Assembly (NCBI GenBank): GCA_946481585.1
Contig: CAMLOF010000222.1
Location: 1 to 5,016, forward strand
DNA: 5,016 nucleotides
Direction: 5' to 3'
Source: an uncultured Macromonas sp.
GTDB lineage: Bacteria > Pseudomonadota > Gammaproteobacteria > Burkholderiales > Burkholderiaceae
Part shown: one piece after another, positions 1 to 5,016 of the stretch
Numbering within the stretch: the first letter of the stretch is position 1
Layout: every line of letters starts with the position of its first letter
The notes under the pieces: generated by a model
The model's database searches: none
What the model saw: the letters and a program-made list of their open reading frames with translations, nothing else
Told to the model about the DNA's origin: nothing
Made by a program: the position numbers and the translations under genes

Positions 1-1
1 C

Positions 2-103
2 CAGGGCTTGCGCCTGCTGGAAGCCAGGCAACTGCCGCCGGGCGACACCGCCATCTCCTATGGCCAGGCCGCCGTGGCCCGCCAACAACTGGAGGCCGCT
101 TGA
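2..103 (+). CDS. hypF: C-terminal end of HypF, carbamoyltransferase for hydrogenase maturation (partial)
   Basis: Only the last 33 codons and the TGA stop are in the window; the gene runs in from the left edge. The visible tail reads LLEARQLPPGDTAISYGQAA followed by VARQQLEAA. This matches the usual end of HypF, where an arginine-rich strand is followed by LP-x-(G/N)-D-x-(A/G)-(I/L)-S-x-GQAAVA. HypF uses carbamoyl phosphate and ATP to carbamoylate the C-terminal cysteine of HypE, the first step in making the cyanide ligands of the [NiFe] active site. The catalytic acylphosphatase, zinc-finger, YrdC-like and Kae1-like parts lie outside the window and cannot be judged. Position directly ahead of hypC-hypD-hypE supports the call. 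The short length is the main limit on certainty; a Kae1/carbamoyltransferase relative is less likely given the neighbours. Confidence 0.85.
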   Translation, partial: QGLRLLEARQLPPGDTAISYGQAAVARQQLEAA

Positions 104-105
104 TG
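91..105 (+). promoter_or_regulatory. Ribosome-binding site and ATG overlapping the hypF stop, with no recognisable gene behind it
   Basis: GGAGG at 91-95 lies 7 bases before an ATG at 103-105 that overlaps the hypF stop codon in the arrangement TGATG. This is a textbook layout for a translationally coupled next gene. The frame it opens runs to a TGA at 502-504, but the protein (133 residues) resembles no family I know and is largely translated palindrome. I read it as a leftover or fortuitous start. The surrounding 15 bases closely resemble the region before hypC (482-497). Confidence 0.45.
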
Positions 106-128
106 TTCGCCCCCATCGGAGATACCCA

Positions 129-154
129 TGCGGCAGGCCTGGCGGCCTGCCGCA
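129..154 (+). repeat. Perfect 10-bp hairpin 25 bases after hypF
   Basis: TGCGGCAGGC (129-138) and GCCTGCCGCA (145-154) are exact reverse complements around a 6-base loop. The stem is almost all G-C. No run of T follows, so this is not a canonical intrinsic terminator. It could slow 3' decay of the hypF message, act as a weak attenuator, or be part of the same repeat family as the palindrome that begins 49 bases further on. Confidence 0.6.
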
Positions 155-202
155 GCAACCAAGGTCATGGCACGCTACCGATGGCACGCCAACAATGCTT
201 CG

Positions 203-444
203 GCCAAGACGGGTCAGCCCAGGCTGCGGCGCGCCGTTGCGAGGTGCCGAGAAGCGCAGATGCCGTGGCCAGCGCGCGCAGCGCGCTTCGTGAACTGACT
301 TGCGGCGGCTGTTTGAGCGCAGTGAGCAAAGCGAACGAAGCGAGTTCCGCCGCGTGGCCACGGCATCGAGCATCGCAGGGGAGCCGGTGCACAGCGCCGG
401 CCACCTCGCGTCAAGCGCCGCAGCCTGGGCTGGCCCGTCTTGGC
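203..444. repeat. Large nested palindromic element inside the hyp operon
   Basis: The outer arms 203-232 and 415-444 are 30 bases each and reverse-complementary at 29 positions; the one mismatch would be a U-G pair in + strand RNA. Inside them, 239-246 pairs with 402-409 (8 bp), 259-271 pairs with 355-367 (13 bp, perfect) and 302-308 pairs with 347-353 (7 bp). The right arm carries an extra side hairpin (383-387 with 397-401) that has no partner on the left. A small hairpin sits at 271-287. The apex (about 314-346) is a purine-rich run of GAGC / GAAGC / GAACG units. This looks like an interspersed intergenic palindrome, and its style recalls repeats I associate from memory with Comamonadaceae genomes. 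That link is unverified. No transposase or obvious target-site duplication is seen directly at the arm ends. Confidence 0.75.
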
Positions 445-493
445 GCGCCAACACAGGGGCCAGGAAACCCCCGCCGAGGTTCGCCAACCAAGT

Positions 494-497
494 GGAG
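494..497 (+). promoter_or_regulatory. hypC ribosome-binding site
   Basis: GGAG lies 8 bases before the ATG at 506. It decides the hypC start, since the frame stays open upstream as far as a TTG at 440. The chosen ATG also places cysteine at residue 2, which HypC requires. Confidence 0.75.
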
Positions 498-505
498 CAA
501 CTGAC

Positions 506-751
506 ATGTGCCTAGCCGTACCCGCCCTGGTGGTGGAACTGCTCCCCCCTGACGAAGCCATCGTCGATCTGGACGGCGTGCGCCAGCGCATCTCTCTCGC
601 GCTGGTGGACGGCGTGGTCGTGGGCGACCACGTGATCGTGCACGTGGGCTTTGCACTGCAGAAACTCGACGTGGAAGAGGCCGAAGCCACGCTGGCGCTG
701 CTGCGCGAACTGGCGCAAGCCGACGCGCCCAACGGGAACGCCGCGCCATGA
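506..751 (+). CDS. hypC: HypC, hydrogenase maturation chaperone
   Basis: This 81-residue protein belongs to the HypC/HybG/HupF family of small OB-fold chaperones (E. coli HypC is about 90 residues). It starts MCLAVP, with the essential Cys2 exposed after removal of the initiator Met. A second family signature, VIVHVGFAL, spans about residues 43-51 and contains the conserved His46. A charged C-terminal helix with the sequence DVEEAEATLALL follows. In the known pathway HypC binds HypD, the two share an iron that receives CO and two cyanides, and HypC then hands the iron to the hydrogenase large-subunit precursor in the cytoplasm. The start at 506 is fixed by GGAG and by the need for Cys at position 2. 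The last codon and stop overlap the hypD start as ATGA (748-751), so HypC and HypD are probably made by coupled translation, fitting their 1:1 complex. The only unusual aspect is the long palindromic spacer in front of it. Confidence 0.96.
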   Translation: MCLAVPALVVELLPPDEAIVDLDGVRQRISLALVDGVVVGDHVIVHVGFALQKLDVEEAEATLALLRELAQADAPNGNAAP

Positions 752-1911
752 GGTACATCGACGCCTTTCGCGACGGTGAACTGGCCCGTGGGCTGGCCAC
801 AGCCATAGCGCGCGACGCCGACCCCGCCCGCCACTACCGGCTCATGGAATTCTGCGGCGGCCACACCCACGCCATCTCGCGCTTCGGCATTGCCGACCTG
901 CTGCCCAGCCACATCGAACTCATCCACGGCCCCGGCTGCCCCGTGTGCGTGCTGCCCGTGGGCCGCATCGACCAGGCCATCCGCCTGGCGCTGGACCACG
1001 GCGTGATGCTGTGCAGCTACGGCGACACCCTGCGCGTGCCCGCGTCCGGCAAGCTCAGCCTGCTGCGTGCGCGTGCGCTGGGGGCGGACGTGCGCATGGT
1101 CACCTCGCCACTGGGTGCGCTGGCCCTGGCCCGCCAGCACCCCGATCGGCAGGTGGTGTTCCTGGCCATCGGGTTTGAAACCACCACGCCCCCCACGGCG
1201 GTGGCGCTGCAGCAGGCTCGCACACAGGGTGTGGGCAACTTTTCGGTGCTGTGCAACCACGTGCTTACCCCGGCGGCCATGCAGGCCATCCTCACCGTGG
1301 AAGGCGGCACCCGCATCGACGGCTTCATCGGCCCGGCGCACGTGTCCACCGTCATTGGCAGCGCCGCCTACGAACCGGTGGCGCGTGAACACGGCAAACC
1401 CATCGTGATTGCCGGTTTCGAGCCGCTTGACGTGATGCGCGCCATACACATGCTGCTGCAACAGATCAACACCGGCCGCGCCGAGGTGGACAACGAGTTC
1501 ACCCGCGCCGTGGGCCCGCAGGGCAACGCCAAGGCGCGCGCGCTGGTGGACGAGGTGTTTGAACTGCGCGACAGCTTCGAGTGGCGCGGCCTGGGCACCC
1601 TGCCCCACAGCGCATTGCGCCTGCGCCCCGCCTGGGCCGCGTTCGACGCCGAGCAACGCTTTGCCGCACCCTACCAGCCCGTGCCCGACCACAAGGCCTG
1701 CGAATGCGCCGCCATCGTGCGCGGCGAAAAACGCCCCGAGCAATGCCGCATCTTCGGCACCGCCTGCACGCCCGACCACCCCGTGGGCTCGTGCATGGTC
1801 TCGTCCGAAGGTGCCTGCGCGGCCCATTACAGCTATGGCCGCTTCCGCACGGCCCCTGTACCCCACTCACCCGATTCACCCCATGCACCGCATTCCCAAC
1901 CCGCCGCTTGA
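748..1911 (+). CDS. hypD: HypD, iron-sulfur scaffold for assembly of the Fe(CN)2CO group
   Basis: This 387-residue protein is of normal length for HypD (about 370-390). Its signatures are intact: FCGGHTHAI at 35-43 with Cys36, HGPGCPVCVLP at 60-70 with Cys64 and Cys67, and GFETTTPP at 142-149. The C-terminal cysteine-rich region (Cys318, 320, 333, 340, 349 and 357, ending in HYSYGRF) includes the ligands for the [4Fe-4S] cluster. HypD holds the active-site iron together with HypC and accepts cyanide from HypE; the cluster and the redox-active cysteines support the reductive step. Its start overlaps the hypC stop as ATGA. No strong ribosome-binding site is seen, so coupling to hypC is likely. 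After the family core ends near residue 366 there is a short tail containing PHSPDSPHAPHS, encoded by a 9-base tandem repeat. The last 29 bases overlap hypE. Confidence 0.97.
   Translation: MRYIDAFRDGELARGLATAIARDADPARHYRLMEFCGGHTHAISRFGIADLLPSHIELIHGPGCPVCVLPVGRIDQAIRLALDHGVMLCSYGDTLRVPASGKLSLLRARALGADVRMVTSPLGALALARQHPDRQVVFLAIGFETTTPPTAVALQQARTQGVGNFSVLCNHVLTPAAMQAILTVEGGTRIDGFIGPAHVSTVIGSAAYEPVAREHGKPIVIAGFEPLDVMRAIHMLLQQINTGRAEVDNEFTRAVGPQGNAKARALVDEVFELRDSFEWRGLGTLPHSALRLRPAWAAFDAEQRFAAPYQPVPDHKACECAAIVRGEKRPEQCRIFGTACTPDHPVGSCMVSSEGACAAHYSYGRFRTAPVPHSPDSPHAPHSQPAA
1861..1896 (+). repeat. Four imperfect 9-base tandem units spanning the end of hypD and start of hypE
   Basis: The units are CCCCACTCA, CCCGATTCA, CCCCATGCA and CCGCATTCC. 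In the hypD frame they read PHS-PDS-PHA-PHS (residues 372-383). The hypE start codon, ATG at 1883, falls inside the third unit. Because each unit is a multiple of three, gain or loss of a unit would keep the hypD frame and change only its tail length and the sequence just ahead of hypE. Confidence 0.6.
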
Positions 1912-2923
1912 CCTCGCCCATGGCCGCGTGGACATGTCGCACGGCGCAGGCGGCCGGGCCATGCACCAGTTGCTGCAGCAACTCTTCCTGCCCGCGCTGG
2001 GCAACCCCTGGCTGCTGCAAGGCGACGACGGCGCGCGCCTGCCCGAAGCCAATGGCCGCCTCGTCATGGCCACCGATGCGCACGTGGTCTCGCCCCTCTT
2101 CTTCCCCGGCGGCGACATCGGCAGCTTGGCGGTGCACGGCACCCTGAACGACGTGGCCGTGATGGGCGCGCGGCCCCTGTACCTGGCGGCCAGCTTCGTG
2201 CTGGAAGAAGGCCTGCCGCTGGCCGATCTGGCACGCATCGTGCGCTCCATGGGCGACGCAGCCAAGGCGGCGGGCGTGCCCGTGGTCACGGGCGACACCA
2301 AAGTGGTGGAACGCGGCAAGGGCGATGGCGTGTTCATCACCACCACGGGGGTGGGCGTGATGTCGGGCCCCCTGTACCTGGGCGGCGCCAACGCCCAGCC
2401 GGGCGACGCAGTGATCGTCTCTGGCCCGTTGGGCGACCACGGTGCGGCCATCCTCTCGGTGCGCGAAGGGCTGGCGCTCGACAGCCCCATCGTGTCAGAC
2501 AGTGCCGCGCTGCACGGCTTGATTGCCGACCTGCTGGCAGCCGTGCCCACCACACGTGTGCTGCGCGACCCCACGCGCGGCGGGCTGGCCGCCACGCTCA
2601 ACGAAATCGCTCACCAGTCAGGCGTGGGCATGGTGCTGGACGAAGCTGCCCTGCCCGTGCGCCCCGCCGTGGCCGCGCTGTGCGAGCTGCTGGGGCTGGA
2701 CCCGCTGAACCTGGCCTGTGAAGGGCGCGTGGTTGCCATCTGCCCGGCAGAGACGGCTGACATCGCCGTGGCCACCCTGCGCAAACACCCGCTGGGCCGG
2801 GACACGGCGCGCATCGGTTGCGTGGCGGCCGACGCGCGCTGCTTCGTGCAAATGCGCACACGCTTTGGCGGCCAACGCATGGTGGACTGGCTGGCGGGCG
2901 ACCCGCTGCCGCGCATCTGCTGA
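1883..2923 (+). CDS. hypE: HypE, carbamoyl dehydratase that makes the cyanide donor
   Basis: This 346-residue protein is of the PurM/AIR-synthase fold. It ends in PRIC, the family hallmark: the terminal Cys346 is carbamoylated by HypF, then dehydrated with ATP to a thiocyanate whose cyanide goes to the HypC-HypD iron. Core motifs in order are SHGAGGRAM near the N terminus, TDAHVVSPLFFPGGDIG from residue 64, NDVAVMGA soon after, VVTGDTKVV from 134 and RDPTRGGL from 228. The central GDHGA motif and the late CELLGLDPLNLACEG stretch also match E. coli HypE closely. I chose ATG 1883 because LDLAHGRVDMSHG upstream of the glycine motif looks like the N terminus common in betaproteobacterial HypE. 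ATG 1934 (MSHGAGG) is a possible shorter start. Neither has a strong ribosome-binding site, and the 29-base overlap with hypD implies translational coupling. No gene follows on this strand within the window. Confidence 0.96.
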   Translation: MHRIPNPPLDLAHGRVDMSHGAGGRAMHQLLQQLFLPALGNPWLLQGDDGARLPEANGRLVMATDAHVVSPLFFPGGDIGSLAVHGTLNDVAVMGARPLYLAASFVLEEGLPLADLARIVRSMGDAAKAAGVPVVTGDTKVVERGKGDGVFITTTGVGVMSGPLYLGGANAQPGDAVIVSGPLGDHGAAILSVREGLALDSPIVSDSAALHGLIADLLAAVPTTRVLRDPTRGGLAATLNEIAHQSGVGMVLDEAALPVRPAVAALCELLGLDPLNLACEGRVVAICPAETADIAVATLRKHPLGRDTARIGCVAADARCFVQMRTRFGGQRMVDWLAGDPLPRIC

Positions 2924-2925
2924 AC

Positions 2926-4884
2926 TCAAACGCGAAACACCGCCACCGCCTGCACCAGTTCCTCGGCCTGGCCCTTCAAGGTCGTGGCCGCTGCCGCCAT
3001 TTCCTCCACCAATGCCGCGTTCTGCTGCGTCACGCTGTCCATGCTCTGCACGGCCTCGCCAATCTGCGCCACGCCCGAGCTTTGCTCCGCGCTGGCCGAG
3101 CTGATCTCGCCCACTATGTCGGTGACGCGCTGGATCGCCCCCACCACCTCCTGCATGGTGGCACCGGCCTGATCGACCAGGTCGGAGCCAACCGCCACGC
3201 GGCCCACGCTGGCATCGATCAACGCCTTGATTTCCTTGGCGGCCTCGGCGCTGCGTTGCGCCAGGGTCCGCACCTCGCCCGCCACCACGGCAAAGCCGCG
3301 CCCTTGTTCACCTGCACGTGCCGCTTCCACGGCGGCGTTCAGGGCCAGGATGTTGGTCTGGAAGGCAATGCCATCGATGACGCTGATGATGTCTGCGATC
3401 TTGCGCGAACTGTCGTTGATGTCCTTCATCGTGTCCACCACGCGGTTGACCACATCCCCGCCACGCACCGCCACCTCGGACGCGTTGAGCGCGAGCTGGT
3501 TGGCCTGGCGAGCACTGTCAGCGTTCTGGCGCACGGTGGAGCCCAGCTCCTCCATGGACGCTGCCGTCTGCTCCAGCGCGCTGGCCTGGTTTTCGGTGCG
3601 CGATGACAAATCCTGGTTACCGTGCGATATCTCGGCACTGGCCGTGGCCACGTTCTGCGCGCCATGCCGCACGTTGGACACGACCTCCACCAGCGACGCC
3701 TGCATGCGGCTGAGTTGCGCCATCAGGCTGCGGCTGTCGCCATTGCGCAGGGCGATGGGCTGGCTCAGGTCGCCTTGTGCCACCCGGTTGGCAATGGCGG
3801 CTGCCTCTGAAGGTTCGCCGCCCAGGGGGCGCAGCACCAGGCGCTCCAGCGACACGCTCAGCCCCACCGACACCAGCACCACGCTGGCCAGCCCCAGCAC
3901 CGCTGCCAGCAGCATGAGCCGGTTCACGCCAGCCAGAATCTCGGCCTCGGGCACGGTGGCCACGAACATCCACGGCGTGGGCACGGAACCCACACGCACC
4001 GGCACATACAGGCGCGTCACGCTGGCGCCACCCAGCCGCTCGTCGTGCTCGCTCACCGTCAGGGGCTGCCCAGCCTTCACCGCCGCCCGCGCCTCTTCCG
4101 AAAACCCCAGCTTGGCCATGTCCTGGCCCACGCTTTCCGCGTCGCGGTCGCCCACCACCAGGCCGCCGTGGGACAGCAACGTTGCGTAGCCGGAATCAAA
4201 AATGCGTATCTGCCCCACCACCCCTTGCAGGCTGGCCAAGGCCATGTCCACCCCCACCACGCCCACGGCGGAACCGTTCACCTGCACAGGCACCGCCACA
4301 GATGTGATGAGCGTCTCTTTGCCCGCCACGGAATAACGGTAAGGGTCGCGCAGCAAAGGCTTGCCGGTCTGGCGCGTCACCAGGTAATAGTCGCCCGCGC
4401 CGGGCTTGTCGTAATCAACCAAAGCCTCCATCACGGCCATACCCAAGCCCTTGTTCCAGTACGGCACAAAGCGGCCTGTGGCGTCGTGGCCCGACTGGCC
4501 CACGTATTCGCCGTCTTTCCCGTCAAAGGCGTTGGGCTCCCAGCCCGTCCACACCCCCAGGAAGGCTGGGTTGCCTTCCAGCACCCCTTTGAGCATGGCG
4601 TTGGCCACGTCGCGCTGCGCCACGCCTGAAGCCTGCATGCTGCCCAGCGCGTTGGCCAGCGCGGTTGCCGTGTCCAGCGCGGTTTCCATGCTCCCCGCCA
4701 CTTCTGCACCGTTGCGCGCGGCCAGTTGCTCGGCAAAGGCATGGGCGGCTTCTTGCTGCATGCCTGCAGCCCGGTTCGCCAGCACGGCAATGGTGACCGC
4801 AAAGCCCATCAGCACGATGGACACGACCCACAGCGTCAACTTGACCCGCAGGCTCAGCCTTTTGGTCGAACTCTTGGCACGCAT
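2926..4884 (-). CDS. Methyl-accepting chemotaxis protein with periplasmic Cache sensor
   Basis: This 652-residue inner-membrane chemoreceptor starts at ATG 4884, chosen because GGGAG lies 7 bases upstream; an in-frame ATG at 4935 has no such site. After a basic N terminus comes membrane segment 1 (about 17-36). A periplasmic domain (about 37-320) contains [36 protein letters not shown] and [10 protein letters not shown], typical of double-Cache (dCache_1) sensors. Membrane segment 2 (about 321-344) is followed by a HAMP domain with [12 protein letters not shown] and then a long coiled-coil signalling domain. A methylation region holds [10 protein letters not shown] (about 438-447). The hairpin tip that binds CheA and CheW is [20 protein letters not shown] and the following [12 protein letters not shown] (about 504-539). 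The protein ends AVAVFRV, without the NWETF-type pentapeptide that tethers CheR/CheB in some receptors. The ligand cannot be named from the sequence. It converges on hypE with a 2-base gap. Confidence 0.95.
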   Translation of the reverse strand: MRAKSSTKRLSLRVKLTLWVVSIVLMGFAVTIAVLANRAAGMQQEAAHAFAEQLAARNGAEVAGSMETALDTATALANALGSMQASGVAQRDVANAMLKGVLEGNPAFLGVWTGWEPNAFDGKDGEYVGQSGHDATGRFVPYWNKGLGMAVMEALVDYDKPGAGDYYLVTRQTGKPLLRDPYRYSVAGKETLITSVAVPVQVNGSAVGVVGVDMALASLQGVVGQIRIFDSGYATLLSHGGLVVGDRDAESVGQDMAKLGFSEEARAAVKAGQPLTVSEHDERLGGASVTRLYVPVRVGSVPTPWMFVATVPEAEILAGVNRLMLLAAVLGLASVVLVSVGLSVSLERLVLRPLGGEPSEAAAIANRVAQGDLSQPIALRNGDSRSLMAQLSRMQASLVEVVSNVRHGAQNVATASAEISHGNQDLSSRTENQASALEQTAASMEELGSTVRQNADSARQANQLALNASEVAVRGGDVVNRVVDTMKDINDSSRKIADIISVIDGIAFQTNILALNAAVEAARAGEQGRGFAVVAGEVRTLAQRSAEAAKEIKALIDASVGRVAVGSDLVDQAGATMQEVVGAIQRVTDIVGEISSASAEQSSGVAQIGEAVQSMDSVTQQNAALVEEMAAAATTLKGQAEELVQAVAVFRV

Positions 4885-4891
4885 CAAACAA

Positions 4892-4896
4892 CTCCC
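4892..4896 (-). promoter_or_regulatory. Ribosome-binding site of the chemoreceptor gene
   Basis: On the - strand this reads GGGAG, 7 bases before the ATG whose first base is 4884. It supports [12 protein letters not shown] as the N terminus rather than the 17-residue longer form beginning at 4935. Confidence 0.7.
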
Positions 4897-4992
4897 GGTT
4901 AAGCGCCTTGCCTGCGGCAGCACACCTGAAGGCATGCCAGCGGAAGGCCTGCTTTCTACCGGAAAAAGAAGCGCAAAAAGTCCAGAGCAGAC

Positions 4993-5010
4993 GATATTCG
5001 ATCGATTATC
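4993..5010. promoter_or_regulatory. AT-rich 18-base dyad upstream of the chemoreceptor gene, possible operator
   Basis: GATATTCGATCGATTATC is symmetric about position 5001/5002 at eight of nine base pairs, with TCGATCGA at its centre. It lies about 110 bases before the chemoreceptor start, in a local AT-rich patch of an otherwise GC-rich window. This position would suit an operator or promoter. On the - strand GTTGATAA (5013-5006) matches six of eight bases of the flagellar sigma-28 -10 box GCCGATAA, but any -35 box would lie outside the window. No convincing sigma-70 promoter was found between 4885 and 5016. Confidence 0.35.
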
Positions 5011-5016
5011 AACCTA

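Larger units (their letters stand above)
104..505. other. Non-coding spacer between hypF and hypC, filled by palindromic sequence
   Basis: About 400 bases separate hypF from hypC, whereas hypC, hypD and hypE overlap. Open frames cross the spacer on both strands, but their products are rich in Arg, Ala, Pro and Ser, have no recognisable motif and follow the inverted repeats. I therefore call no gene. The spacer holds a 10-bp hairpin soon after hypF (129-154), the nested palindrome at 203-444, and the hypC ribosome-binding site at its end. No convincing sigma-70 or sigma-54 promoter and no hairpin followed by a T run was seen, so read-through from hypF into hypC is the simplest model. An internal promoter cannot be excluded by eye. 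Confidence 0.7.

Noticed and set aside
128..298. 56-residue frame starting at ATG 128 with GGAG six bases upstream
   Set aside because: The product is Arg/Ala-rich, matches no family I know, and is mostly the left side of the palindrome. Part of it (AKTGQPRLRR) is also read from the opposite arm on the other strand, as expected from an inverted repeat rather than a gene.
203..444. Insertion sequence, integron attC site or CRISPR array
   Set aside because: There is no transposase, integrase or spacer-repeat periodicity. The arms are inverted, not direct, and no target-site duplication abuts them. It is better described as a palindromic repeat.
456..472. Small GGGG/CCCC hairpin ahead of hypC as a terminator or riboswitch
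   Set aside because: Only four or five pairs, with no T tract and no recognisable aptamer.
440..505. N-terminal extension of hypC from a TTG at 440
   Set aside because: HypC needs Met-Cys at its N terminus and the ATG at 506 has its own GGAG. The extension runs from the palindrome arm.
214..1866. A long - strand open frame of 550 codons across hypC and hypD
   Set aside because: It is antisense to hypC and hypD, which match their families over full length. Its His/Ala/Gly-rich product is the typical reverse-frame shadow of a GC-rich gene.
3227..4189. A + strand open frame of 320 codons opposite the chemoreceptor
   Set aside because: It is antisense to conserved MCP signalling and sensor sequence; its Ser/Ala/Thr-rich product has no recognisable motif.
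4885..4935. Longer chemoreceptor start at 4935
   Set aside because: There is no ribosome-binding site before it, and the added 17 residues do not look like a conserved MCP N terminus. The ATG at 4884 has GGGAG at 7 bases.

Overview
This is a GC-rich window whose gene set and codon use point to a betaproteobacterium, most likely of the Comamonadaceae (Acidovorax / Hydrogenophaga type). That placement is an inference from the gene set, GC content and protein style, not from a marker gene. The window carries the end of a [NiFe]-hydrogenase maturation (hyp) operon on the + strand, facing a chemoreceptor gene on the - strand.

Layout: bases 2-103 are the last codons of hypF. Bases 104-505 hold no convincing gene but are dominated by a large nested palindromic element (203-444) with a further strong hairpin just after hypF (129-154). 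hypC (506-751), hypD (748-1911) and hypE (1883-2923) follow as a tightly overlapping set. hypE ends 2 bases before the end of a convergent methyl-accepting chemotaxis protein gene (4884-2926). The last ~130 bases are the chemoreceptor's upstream region and contain an AT-rich 18-base dyad.

How the genes work together: in the well-studied Hyp pathway, HypF carbamoylates the C-terminal cysteine of HypE, and HypE dehydrates the adduct to a thiocyanate. The cyanide is passed to iron held between HypC and HypD, and HypC delivers the Fe(CN)2CO unit to the hydrogenase large subunit. All four proteins are represented here (HypF only by its tail) and the key cysteines visible in HypC, HypD and HypE are intact. 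The structural hydrogenase genes and hypA/hypB are not in the window. The chemoreceptor is a Cache-type transmembrane MCP; nothing in the sequence links it functionally to hydrogenase.

I see no new enzyme system. The most unusual part is the hypF-hypC junction. In an operon whose other genes overlap, about 400 bases of palindromic DNA separate these two. A near-duplicate of the ribosome-binding/start region lies at each end of this spacer, at identical spacing to an ATG.
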